Shown one piece after another: positions 22,949 through 30,678 of a DNA stretch of 64,000 nucleotides. How positions within the stretch are numbered: the first letter of the stretch is position 1; the number at the start of each line of letters is the position of its first letter. The DNA is from Polyangium jinanense (GTDB lineage: Bacteria; Myxococcota; Polyangia; Polyangiales; Polyangiaceae). The position numbers and the translations under genes were made by a program. The DNA lies in NCBI RefSeq assembly GCF_028435365.1, contig NZ_JAGTJJ010000007.1, forward strand, positions 248,001 to 312,000, in the 5' to 3' direction. The notes beneath the pieces are model-generated. The model was given only the letters and a program-made list of their open reading frames with translations, had not been told where the DNA came from and did no database searches.

Positions 22949-24934
22949 TCACTTGGGCGATTCCATCACGCATTTCTGATCGCAGCCGTCGCCCGGCGTC
23001 TTGTTTCCGTCGTCGCACGACTCGAAGCCCGCCTGCACGATGCCGTCGCCGCAGCGGGGCCCGAGCGCGCAGCCCGCGGCGCATTCGCCGTAGCCGCCGT
23101 CGTTCGTCCCGTCGTCGCAGAGCTCGCCGAAGAGGCTGTCGATCTGTCCGTCGCCGCAGGACGCGGCCGTCTTGCAGCCCGGCGCGCAGCCATTGCCGTA
23201 CGGGGTCAAATTCACGCCGTCATCGCACTCCTCGTTGCCTTCCGCCTGCACGATGCCGTCCCCGCAGTACGGGCCCTTCTTGCAATCGGGGGTGCACGAG
23301 CCGTAGCTGCCGTCGTTCGTCCCGTCGTCGCAGGCCTCGTTCGGGGTGACGATGCCGTCGCCGCAGACGCTCTGGCAGGTCGATTTCGTGTTCACGAAAT
23401 TGGAGAGCGTCAGCCGGTAGTTCGATTGCGTCGTGTGCCGTTCCGCTTGGAGCACGACGGTCTCGTAGATCTTGCCGACCTCGAGCCCGAGCTCCAGCGC
23501 CTTCGCCGCGTTCAGCAAGACGCTCCCGGAGAGCGCCCCGTGCACGCCGCCGAGGTTCACGGCGAGCCGCTTGTTCACGAAGACCCACACGTCGTCGTCG
23601 CCCGTGAAATCGAGCTGCTCGTTGCCCTTGTACTCGAACCAGTACCTGACCTCGCTCGTGAAATGGAAGTTGTTCGCGTTCCCCTCGTTGCCGAAGCCGA
23701 GCCCGTTCAGCGGGAAGAACGTCGTGTCGTCGAACCGGTACGCGCCCGAGGGCAACTTGTTCAGCGTGAGATTCTGCAGGACCGTGAAGTTTACCCCGGC
23801 GACGTCGCGGTACCATTGATCGAAGTTCGCCTTGCCCGAGGTGGTCGGCGTGGTCGGGTTGCCCGCGTAGACGGGTTTGCCGTCCGGGCCGAGCATGTTC
23901 TGCACGATCCCGAGGTCGCTGCCGTTCGGTCCCTCGAAATCGGGGTGCGCGATCTTGAAGTCGCGCAGGACGATCGGGATCTCCAGCGTGTCCCCCGCAT
24001 TCTGCGCGACGTCCTGGCAGGAAAAACCCGGCTCGATCTGGCAGGTCGAGGAGCAGCCGTCGCCGTTCGCGCTATTGCCGTCCTCGCATTGCTCGTCGTC
24101 GCCCGGAAGCTTGAGGCCGTCGCCGCAGGTCGATTTGCACGCGCCCATGGCGCAGTCGGGCTCGCGCTGGCAGAACGGCGTGCAGCCGTCGCCCATGTCG
24201 TTGTTGCCGTCGTCGCAGGGCTCTTTGCCCTCGACCACGGCGTCGCCGCAGACGGTGGGCTTGCAAGGCATTCCAGGCGGACAAACCCACCCGATTTCGA
24301 GCTGGCAATTCGTGTCGCAGCCGTCGCCGGGCGCCACATTGCCGTCCTCGCACTCTTCCTGTCCCGCGAGGATGCTGTCGCCGCACGCGGCCGCCTGGCA
24401 GGCGGCACCGATCACGGAGCATTGCCAGCCGAGCTCGACCTGGCAAAGCGCGTCGCAGCCGTCCCCCGGCGCCGCGTTCGTGTCGTCGCACGTCTCGGCG
24501 CCCGTCACCTTGCCATCGCCGCAGACGACCGTGCTCACGCAAGCCATGCCCGGCATGGGGCACGCGTAATCCTTCTCGATCACGGAGCAATCGTTGGAGC
24601 AGCCGTCCCCTGCGTTCACGTTGCCGTCGTCGCACGTCTCCCCCGGCTCGATGATCCCATTGCCGCACACCGGCCCGCAGGGCCCGCCGTCGCAATCGCC
24701 GCCGCCGCCGCCCCCCGCGCCGCCCTCGCCCCCCGCGCCGCCAGAGCCACCGGACCCGACGAAAATGTCCCCGCCCTCGCCCCCGCCGCCGGAATCGCCG
24801 CCGTCGGGCGCGCCGCCAGTCCCGGTCCCGCCCGGCGTGCCGGGGTTGGACCCGCCTCCGCAGCCGGCGGCGATCGCGGAGGCGAGGGAAACGGCCGCGA
24901 GGGGGAAGAAAAGCAAGGCGTGTTTGTGTCGCAT
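22949..24934 (-). CDS. Lipoprotein with myxobacterial Cys-rich (DUF4215) repeats flanking a fibro-slime domain
   Basis: A 661-residue predicted lipoprotein (signal to IAAGC, then a long Gly/Ser linker). Six or so DUF4215 repeats follow, each with patterns like CGNGIIEPGETCDDGNVNAG and GDGCSNDCS. Residues about 345-525 form a fibro-slime/PA14-like domain: IPIVLRDFKIAHPDFEG, NNFHFTSEVRYWFEY, FTGDDDVWVFVNKRLAVNLG and GGVHG. More Cys-rich repeats close the protein (CVMESPK at the end). The layout is that of secreted adhesion or matrix proteins of myxobacteria. Disulfide-rich, so it depends on envelope oxidation. The ATG at 24934 starts the signal peptide. Confidence 0.85.
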   Translation of the reverse strand: MRHKHALLFFPLAAVSLASAIAAGCGGGSNPGTPGGTGTGGAPDGGDSGGGGEGGDIFVGSGGSGGAGGEGGAGGGGGGDCDGGPCGPVCGNGIIEPGETCDDGNVNAGDGCSNDCSVIEKDYACPMPGMACVSTVVCGDGKVTGAETCDDTNAAPGDGCDALCQVELGWQCSVIGAACQAAACGDSILAGQEECEDGNVAPGDGCDTNCQLEIGWVCPPGMPCKPTVCGDAVVEGKEPCDDGNNDMGDGCTPFCQREPDCAMGACKSTCGDGLKLPGDDEQCEDGNSANGDGCSSTCQIEPGFSCQDVAQNAGDTLEIPIVLRDFKIAHPDFEGPNGSDLGIVQNMLGPDGKPVYAGNPTTPTTSGKANFDQWYRDVAGVNFTVLQNLTLNKLPSGAYRFDDTTFFPLNGLGFGNEGNANNFHFTSEVRYWFEYKGNEQLDFTGDDDVWVFVNKRLAVNLGGVHGALSGSVLLNAAKALELGLEVGKIYETVVLQAERHTTQSNYRLTLSNFVNTKSTCQSVCGDGIVTPNEACDDGTNDGSYGSCTPDCKKGPYCGDGIVQAEGNEECDDGVNLTPYGNGCAPGCKTAASCGDGQIDSLFGELCDDGTNDGGYGECAAGCALGPRCGDGIVQAGFESCDDGNKTPGDGCDQKCVMESPK

Positions 24935-25000
24935 GGGCAAGCTCCTTTGCTGGGGCCTCGGGTGTGCTTTGGGCACAATCATGGAAGATAGCGCGAACGG

Positions 25001-25048
25001 GCGAGCAAGCTCGCGGATGGCAAGGGCTTGACGGGTCCGCTTGCTCGC
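25001..25048. promoter_or_regulatory. Inverted repeat around a TTGACG box in the divergent fibro-slime/ygfZ promoter
   Basis: GCGAGCAAG (25001-25009) and CTTGCTCGC (25040-25048) are perfect 9-bp arms that enclose a TTGACG (25028-25033), a possible -35 hexamer reading toward ygfZ. It lies midway in the 180-bp gap between two divergent genes. Could be an operator or a looped structure. Confidence 0.35.
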
Positions 25049-25114
25049 TCTAGCCCGAAGAGCCCCGAGGCCTTGCCCCGTTCCCCTCCGAACCCCCATG
25101 AAACGCCGAGCCCC

Positions 25115-26038
25115 ATGAGCGAAAACGACATCGCCACCCTGCGCCGCGCCCTCACCGAAGGCGCCCTCCTCCTCCGCGCGCCCGAGCTTGGGACGCTGTC
25201 GGTGCGCGGCAAGGACCGACAAACCTGGCTGAACGGGATGATCACCTGCGACCTTGGGCCGCTGAAAGCAGGGCAGGGCGCGTATGGATTCGCCGTCGCC
25301 AAGACCGGCAAGATGCTCGCGGAGCTGCGGATCCTGATCGAGGACGACCGGATCCTCGTGGGCGCGCCGCGGGATCGGATCGCCACGCTCGTCGAGCACT
25401 TCGATCACTACGTGATCATGGAGGACGTCGAGCTCGAGGACGTGAGCGAGGAGGTCGCCTGGATCGTCGCGCACGGCCCCGGGGCGAAAGATCTCGGCTC
25501 GCTCGCGCGTGCACACGGCGCCCTCGCCGCAGCGTCGGTGGATATGTCGGGCAAGGGCGGGGCGCTGCTCGCGTTCGAGCCCAAAGACGTCGACACCGCG
25601 CTCGGACGCTTGGAGCGCAAAGGATCAGCGCCGCTGCTCCTCGCGGACGAGGCCGCGTGGGACGCGTTGCGCGTGGAGATCGGCCTCGGCCGCTGGGGCA
25701 AGGATTTCTCCGGGGAGAACTATCCGCAGGAGGCCTCGCTCGAGGCTTTCGCGGTCTCGTTCCAGAAGGGCTGCTACCTCGGGCAGGAAGCGGTCTTCAT
25801 GCTGCAGAACCGCGGGCACGTGAAGAAGAAGCTCGTGCCGATCTCGATCGAGGGCGACGCAGAGGTGCCTGCTTCCGCGGAGATCACCGACCCCACGGGC
25901 AAAGTGATCGGCGCCGTGACGAGCGCGGCGAAGGGCCCCGAGGCGGGTCGCGTGCTCGCGCTCGGGTACGTGAAGTACAAGCACGCGGCGAAAGGCACGG
26001 CGATCTCGGTGGCAGGGCGGCCGGCCGTCGTTTCCTGA
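25115..26038 (+). CDS. ygfZ: YgfZ/GcvT-fold folate-dependent Fe-S cluster assembly protein
   Basis: A 307-residue protein of the YgfZ/IBA57 family, which helps build or repair certain Fe-S enzymes with tetrahydrofolate. The signature KGCYLGQE is present as FQKGCYLGQEAVF at about residue 220. The N-terminal part has LSVRGKDRQTWLNGMITCDL and YGFAVAKTGKMLAELRI, typical for the fold. Length is normal for the family. ATG 25115 is used because the conserved part starts within 20 residues; the longer in-frame extension is Pro-rich and unlike the family. Divergent from the fibro-slime gene. Confidence 0.9.
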   Translation: MSENDIATLRRALTEGALLLRAPELGTLSVRGKDRQTWLNGMITCDLGPLKAGQGAYGFAVAKTGKMLAELRILIEDDRILVGAPRDRIATLVEHFDHYVIMEDVELEDVSEEVAWIVAHGPGAKDLGSLARAHGALAAASVDMSGKGGALLAFEPKDVDTALGRLERKGSAPLLLADEAAWDALRVEIGLGRWGKDFSGENYPQEASLEAFAVSFQKGCYLGQEAVFMLQNRGHVKKKLVPISIEGDAEVPASAEITDPTGKVIGAVTSAAKGPEAGRVLALGYVKYKHAAKGTAISVAGRPAVVS

Positions 26039-26049
26039 AGGATCGGCCG

Positions 26050-26089
26050 AAAAAAAAGCGGCGCGCGGATCCGAGATCTCGCGCGCCGC
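26050..26089 (-). terminator. Intrinsic terminator of the glutamate dehydrogenase gene
   Basis: GCGGCGCGCG (26058-26067) and CGCGCGCCGC (26080-26089) make a perfect 10-bp stem. On the leftward strand it is followed at once by eight T. It begins 26 bp after the stop of the dehydrogenase gene and lies just after the convergent ygfZ stop, so it may serve both. Confidence 0.75.
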
Positions 26090-26114
26090 AAAGACGGCCT
26101 TTATCGGGCTTGGA

Positions 26115-27440
26115 TCAGGGGAAGATGTCGCGCTCGCCGTAGGCGGCGGCGATGCGCTGGAGCGCGACGGCGTAGGCGGCGACGCGCATCGAGCACTTCT
26201 TCTGCCGCGCGACCTCGACGACCTCGCGGTAGGCGCGCTGCATTGCCTTCTCCAGGCGCTCGTCGACCTCTTCGAGCGTCCAGTGCTCCGAGCGCTTGTT
26301 CTGCACCCACTCGTAGTAGCTGACGGTCACGCCGCCGGCGTTCGCGAGCACGTCGGGCAGGATGTCGATGCCACGATCGATCAGGATCCGCTCGCCCTCG
26401 GGCGAGCAGGGGCCGTTCGCGCCCTCGGCCACGAGCTTCACGTTCAGCGCCTTCGCCTCGTCGATGCCGACCTGGTTCTCCAGCGCGGCGGGGATGAAGA
26501 TGTCCGCCTTGATCTTGAAGAACTCCTCGCGGCTGATGTGCTTGCCGCCCGGGTAGCCCGCGATCGAGCGGTTCTTCTTGACGTAATCCTGGAGCTTGTG
26601 CGGGTTGAAGCCCTCGGGGTTGTAGAGGTAACCCGTGTGATCACCGACCGCGATCGTCGAGGCGCCGAGCCGCGACAGGATGAGCGAGGTGAACGAACCG
26701 ACGTTGCCGAAGCCCTGCACGATGAGCGTCGCGCCGCCGAGCTGGAAGTCGCGCTCCTCGGCCCACTCCTGGATGCAGTACACGAGGCCCTGGCCCGTGG
26801 CCTTCTCGCGCCCGAGCGTGCCGCCGCAGGCGACCGGCTTGCCCGTCACGACGCCCTTGACCGACTGGCGGAAGAGGCTGCCGACGGTGTTCATGTACGT
26901 ATCCATGGCCCACGCCATGGCCTTCGCGTCCGTGCCGACGTCCGGCGCCGGGATGTCCGTATCCGGGCCGATGTTCGAGCCGAGCGCATGGAAGAACCGA
27001 CGCGTGATCCGCTGCAGCTCGTCGCGCGAGACCTTGTTCGGGTCGAACTTGACGCCGCCCTTGCCGCCACCGAGCGGCAGGTTCATCAGCGCGCACTTCC
27101 AGGTCATCATCGCCGCGAGCGCCTTGACGTCGTCGAGCGAGACACCCTCGTGATAACGAATGCCGCCCTTGTACGGGCCGAGCAGGTTATTGTGCTGGAC
27201 CCGGTAGCCCTTGAAGAGCCGGATCGAGCCATCATCCATCTTCACGGGGAAGTTGATGATGATCTCGTTCTTCGGCTGGCTGAGGATCGTCTTGATGTAC
27301 TCGGGCAAATCGATGACGCGGGCGGCCTCGTCCAGATAGCCCTGTACGACCTTGAAGAACTCGTACTTGTGGTGCTTCTCGACAGAGGCGGGCGGCACGC
27401 TCACGGACCCGGCAGTGCTCACCGTCTGTTGGTTATCCAT
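26115..27440 (-). CDS. gdhA: Glu/Leu/Phe/Val-family dehydrogenase, probably glutamate dehydrogenase
   Basis: A 441-residue enzyme of the ELFV dehydrogenase family, which interconverts glutamate and 2-oxoglutarate plus ammonia with NAD(P). The substrate region reads GPYKGGIRYH and WKCALMNLPLGGGKGGVKFD, with the catalytic Lys in the GGGKGG loop, and PAPDVGTDAKAMAWAMD. The Rossmann turn is LIVQGFGNVGSF. The length fits the hexameric enzymes. No Shine-Dalgarno is obvious. A long leader contains a 12-bp-arm hairpin 65-95 bp upstream. A strong terminator follows. Cofactor preference cannot be settled from the motif alone. Confidence 0.9.
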   Translation of the reverse strand: MDNQQTVSTAGSVSVPPASVEKHHKYEFFKVVQGYLDEAARVIDLPEYIKTILSQPKNEIIINFPVKMDDGSIRLFKGYRVQHNNLLGPYKGGIRYHEGVSLDDVKALAAMMTWKCALMNLPLGGGKGGVKFDPNKVSRDELQRITRRFFHALGSNIGPDTDIPAPDVGTDAKAMAWAMDTYMNTVGSLFRQSVKGVVTGKPVACGGTLGREKATGQGLVYCIQEWAEERDFQLGGATLIVQGFGNVGSFTSLILSRLGASTIAVGDHTGYLYNPEGFNPHKLQDYVKKNRSIAGYPGGKHISREEFFKIKADIFIPAALENQVGIDEAKALNVKLVAEGANGPCSPEGERILIDRGIDILPDVLANAGGVTVSYYEWVQNKRSEHWTLEEVDERLEKAMQRAYREVVEVARQKKCSMRVAAYAVALQRIAAAYGERDIFP

Positions 27441-27504
27441 GGGTGGCCGTTCTAGTCCGTGCCAAAGCCCAAATCCATTTTTTGTTTCGAGGTTCTGCGC
27501 ACGC

Positions 27505-27534
27505 GCCGCGCGTCATTCGCCGATGACGCGCGGC
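27505..27534 (-). promoter_or_regulatory. Perfect 12-bp-arm hairpin between cdsA and gdhA
   Basis: GCCGCGCGTCAT (27505-27516) and ATGACGCGCGGC (27523-27534) pair perfectly around six bases. It follows the cdsA stop by about 90 bp and precedes the gdhA start by 65 bp. No T-run follows directly on either strand. It may end cdsA transcripts or act in the gdhA leader. Confidence 0.5.
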
Positions 27535-27622
27535 ATCGACCCTTTTGCGAAAAAATTGCCATTGTGCGCTGCAACATCGCGCCCGGGCGACGATGCGCGT
27601 CAATGGGTGGTCACTCGATCGA

Positions 27623-28429
27623 TCAAGGTCGAACCCAGAAGAAGAGGACGTAGATGTATGTGAACGTCCCCGTCACCATGAGCGCATCAACACGATCGAG
27701 GATGCCGCCGTGCCCAGGCACGATGCCGCCCGAGTCCTTGACCCCGGCCGATCGCTTGATCATCGACTCCGCGAGATCACCCGCCTGGCCGAGCGCGCCC
27801 GCCACGAGGCCGAGCACGATCGCGTGGTTCAAGGGCAAACTCTTCACGTACACATAGTGCCCCACGACAGCGCCGATGACGGCCGCCGCGAGTCCACCGA
27901 TCGCGCCCTCGATCGTCTTCTTGGGGCTGACCGCTTCGTAAAGCTTGTGTTTGCCCAGGAACCGGCCCGCGAAGTATGCGCCGGTGTCGCTGAACCAAGA
28001 GAGCACGAGCGCGAGCACCACGAAGCCCGGCCCGCTATCGCCTGCGTCGCGCCGGAGCAGCGCGAGCGAGCCGAGCCCGCCCCCGAGCCACAGCGGGCCA
28101 AACCCCATCGCCGCCGCCCGCAACGCCGCCGTCTCGATCGAGCCGAGCCGGAAGAGCGTGAGGAAAAGCGCGACCGTCGGCAGCAGGAAGACGAGCGCCA
28201 CGAGGGCACGCGCATCCGTGCCGAAGAACCAGAGCACGGCCATCACGGCGAGCGTGACGCCGACGCCGAGGATCCGCGACGGGCCGTCCTGCGGATGCGT
28301 CATGCCGAAGAACTCGATCGCGCCGACGATGAGCGCGACCGCGAGGAAGATCGCCCAGCCCCACGCGGGGCCGAGATAAAGCAGCGCCAGGATGGCTGGG
28401 ACGCCGATCAGCGCCGAGAGCAGGCGCAT
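27623..28429 (-). CDS. cdsA: Phosphatidate cytidylyltransferase
   Basis: A polytopic membrane enzyme (about 268 residues, eight or so helices) that makes CDP-diacylglycerol from phosphatidate and CTP, the branch point of phospholipid synthesis. The family signature is complete near the C-terminus: SMIKRSAGVKDSGG, then VPGHGGILDRVDA. I chose ATG 28429, which starts right before the first helix (MRLLSALIGVPAIL). A TTG nine codons upstream overlaps the uppS stop (TTGA) and is also possible. It directly follows uppS, the usual bacterial order. Confidence 0.92.
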   Translation of the reverse strand: MRLLSALIGVPAILALLYLGPAWGWAIFLAVALIVGAIEFFGMTHPQDGPSRILGVGVTLAVMAVLWFFGTDARALVALVFLLPTVALFLTLFRLGSIETAALRAAAMGFGPLWLGGGLGSLALLRRDAGDSGPGFVVLALVLSWFSDTGAYFAGRFLGKHKLYEAVSPKKTIEGAIGGLAAAVIGAVVGHYVYVKSLPLNHAIVLGLVAGALGQAGDLAESMIKRSAGVKDSGGIVPGHGGILDRVDALMVTGTFTYIYVLFFWVRP

Positions 28430-28452
28430 CGCGAGGTTGCTACGGGCCAAGG

Positions 28453-29229
28453 TCAAACCCCAATCGCCCCGCCGCCAAGGGGCGAAGCCGTGCGCGGAGA
28501 CGTAGCATGCGACAGGACGCGACCGAAGCGCCTCTCGCGACGCTGGTAGCTCGCGAGCGCCTCGAAGAGGTCCTGTTCCGTGAAGTCGGGCCAGAGGACG
28601 TCGGTGAAGGCGAGCTCGGCGTAGGCCGCGCCAAAGAGCAGGAAGTTCGAGATCCGATGCTCGCCGCCCGTGCGAATGATGAGGTCGGGCTCGCCGACGC
28701 CGAGGCTCGGCAGGCGCGAGGCGATCGCCCGGGTGTCGATCGTCTGCGGGTCGAGCCTGCCCTCACGCGCCTCGATCGCGAGGTCCCGCGCCGCCCGCGC
28801 GATCTCCTCCTGGCCGCCGTACGAGAGCGCCAGCGCCAGCGTCATCTTGCGGTTGTCCCCCGAGGCCGCGCGCAGCGGATCGAGCGCGTCACGCACGAAC
28901 GGCGGCAGTCGCTCGAGGTCGCCGATCGCCACGAGCCGGATCTCGTTGTCGAGGATCTCGTTCCGCTCGGCGACCAGAAACTCGTGCAAGAGCCCCATCA
29001 GGGCGTCGACCTCACCGGTCGGTCGCGCCCAGTTCTGCTCGCTGAACGCGTATAGCGTCAGCGCCGTCAGCCCGAGCCGCCGCGCCGCTCGGACCACCCT
29101 TCGGACCGCTGCACTGCCGGCCTTGTGGCCAGCCTCACGAGGTTCGCCGCGCAATTCGGCCCAACGGCCGTTGCCGTCCATGATGATCCCGACGTGGTGT
29201 GGGAGGTTGCTCGCGTCTACGTACGTCAT
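28453..29229 (-). CDS. uppS: Isoprenyl transferase (undecaprenyl diphosphate synthase)
   Basis: A 258-residue cis-prenyltransferase that makes the C55 lipid carrier for cell-wall and polysaccharide synthesis. Motifs: [14 protein letters not shown] with the catalytic Asp at about 19, [28 protein letters not shown], and [19 protein letters not shown] near residue 200, followed by [14 protein letters not shown] 29229 is used; a GTG one codon earlier is possible. The end overlaps the possible TTG start of cdsA, so the two are coupled. Divergent from the Kal-Kce fusion gene. Confidence 0.93.
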   Translation of the reverse strand: MTYVDASNLPHHVGIIMDGNGRWAELRGEPREAGHKAGSAAVRRVVRAARRLGLTALTLYAFSEQNWARPTGEVDALMGLLHEFLVAERNEILDNEIRLVAIGDLERLPPFVRDALDPLRAASGDNRKMTLALALSYGGQEEIARAARDLAIEAREGRLDPQTIDTRAIASRLPSLGVGEPDLIIRTGGEHRISNFLLFGAAYAELAFTDVLWPDFTEQDLFEALASYQRRERRFGRVLSHATSPRTASPLGGGAIGV

Positions 29230-29269
29230 CACAGTCTCGAACGCCCGAAAGGCGCGGCGCAGTTTCCCC

Positions 29270-29299
29270 TGTTGACTACCGACTGTCGACTGTTGAGTC
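29270..29299 (+). promoter_or_regulatory. GACT-rich direct-repeat cluster before the Kal-Kce start
   Basis: TTGACTACCGACTGTCGACT and the following GTTGAGTC carry three GACT units spaced 6-8 bp apart plus one inverted copy (GAGTC). It starts with a TTGACT, a -35-like hexamer, 36 bp before the ATG. It could be an operator or part of the divergent uppS/Kal-Kce promoter, but no -10 fits well. Confidence 0.3.
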
Positions 29300-29306
29300 T
29301 CCCGCC

Positions 29307-30644
29307 ATGAGCATCGGCCTAGGTTTGACCGTCACGCTTCGCGTCCGTATCGGAGCCCACGACGCCCACTACGCGGGCGAGCTCGTCGATGGGGCGCGAA
29401 TCCTCGGGCTCTTCGGCGACGTCGCCACGGAGCTGCTCATCCGCCTCGACGGCGACGAGGGCCTCTTCCGTGCCTATGAGGCCGTGGAGTTCCTCGCGCC
29501 CGTCCGTGCCGGCGACTACATCGAGGCGACCGGCGTCATCACGAAGGTCGGCAACACCTCGCGCACGATGGCCTTCGAGGCCCGCAAGGTCGTGGCGAAC
29601 GTGCGTGATCCCGCGCTCTCGCCCTCCGCGGCGGACGCGTTCGCCGAGCCCGTCGTGGTCTGCCGCGCGATCGGCACGTGCGTGGTGCCGAAGGATCTGC
29701 AGCGCCGGCCGCGCCTCGTGCTCCCCGCGCTCTCTTCGCCCGGCCCCGAGCTCGTGGCCAAGTTGCCCGAGCCGCGCCCGATCATCACGCCGCCTCCGAA
29801 CGTGATCGTCACGCCGCCCGAGTCGCCGCTCGTGCTCACGGCCGCGATCGTGGGCGCCGAGGTGACGCGCGCGCACACGCCCTACCTGCCGATCACGGCG
29901 CAGGAGCTCGCCGACGAGGCCGCTCGTTGCCGCGACGCCGGCGCCGCCGTGATCCACCTGCACGTGCGCAACGCCGACGGCTCGGCGTCACAATCGAGCG
30001 AGCTCTTCGGCGAGGCGATCGCCCGCATCCGCGAGAAGACGGACGTCATCATCCAGACCTCGACCGGCGGCGCCGTCGGCATGAGCGTCGAGGAGCGGCT
30101 CGGCCCGCTCGCGTGCAAGCCCGAGATGGCCACGCTGAACTGCGGCACGATCAACTTCGGCGACGACATCTTCGTGAACACGCGTCCCGACATCCGCGCG
30201 ATCGCACGCCGCATCCGCGAGGCCGGCAGCATCGCGGAGCTCGAGTGTTACGAGGTCGGCCACATCCACGAGGCGATCGCGCTGCTCAAGGAAGGCCTCA
30301 TCGGCGAGCCTTTGCACTTCCAGTTCGTCCTCGGCGTGCCCGGCGCGATCATGCCGAGCGAGGCGGTCATCCAGTTCATGCGCTCGCAGATCCCCGCGGG
30401 CGCGACCTGGGCCGTCGCCGCGGTTGGTCGTCACCAGCGGCCCATGACCGAGCTCGCGATCAAGCTCGGGGGCCACGCGCGCGTCGGCCTCGAAGACAAC
30501 ATCTACCTGGAGAAGGGCGTCCTCGCGGAGGGCAGCGCGCCGCTCGTCGCGCGCGCCGCTGCGTACGCGAAGAGCCTCGGTCGCGAGGTCGTCGACCCCG
30601 ATCGCGCCCGCGTGCTCCTCGGTATCACCACGGCCGCCGCGTGA
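29307..30644 (+). CDS. Fusion of 3-aminobutyryl-CoA ammonia-lyase (Kal) and beta-keto acid cleavage enzyme (Kce) domains
   Basis: A 445-residue fusion. Residues 1-130 are a Kal-type hotdog domain: [57 protein letters not shown] and [15 protein letters not shown]. After a Pro-rich linker, residues about 170-440 form a Kce/BKACE (DUF849) TIM barrel with the zinc-site [39 protein letters not shown] and [16 protein letters not shown]. In lysine fermentation Kce cleaves 3-keto-5-aminohexanoate with acetyl-CoA and Kal deaminates the resulting 3-aminobutyryl-CoA, so the fusion joins consecutive steps. Other kam/kdd genes are not in the window. ATG 29307 starts the conserved part. Confidence 0.85.
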   Translation: MSIGLGLTVTLRVRIGAHDAHYAGELVDGARILGLFGDVATELLIRLDGDEGLFRAYEAVEFLAPVRAGDYIEATGVITKVGNTSRTMAFEARKVVANVRDPALSPSAADAFAEPVVVCRAIGTCVVPKDLQRRPRLVLPALSSPGPELVAKLPEPRPIITPPPNVIVTPPESPLVLTAAIVGAEVTRAHTPYLPITAQELADEAARCRDAGAAVIHLHVRNADGSASQSSELFGEAIARIREKTDVIIQTSTGGAVGMSVEERLGPLACKPEMATLNCGTINFGDDIFVNTRPDIRAIARRIREAGSIAELECYEVGHIHEAIALLKEGLIGEPLHFQFVLGVPGAIMPSEAVIQFMRSQIPAGATWAVAAVGRHQRPMTELAIKLGGHARVGLEDNIYLEKGVLAEGSAPLVARAAAYAKSLGREVVDPDRARVLLGITTAAA

Positions 30645-30678
30645 TCGTGCGAGCCCAGAACATCCCCGCCCGGAAGCC

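Noticed and set aside
26041..26100. Origin or attachment site at the A-run and GC-rich palindrome
   Set aside because: The arrangement of a perfect stem followed by eight T on the leftward strand is best explained as the gdhA terminator.
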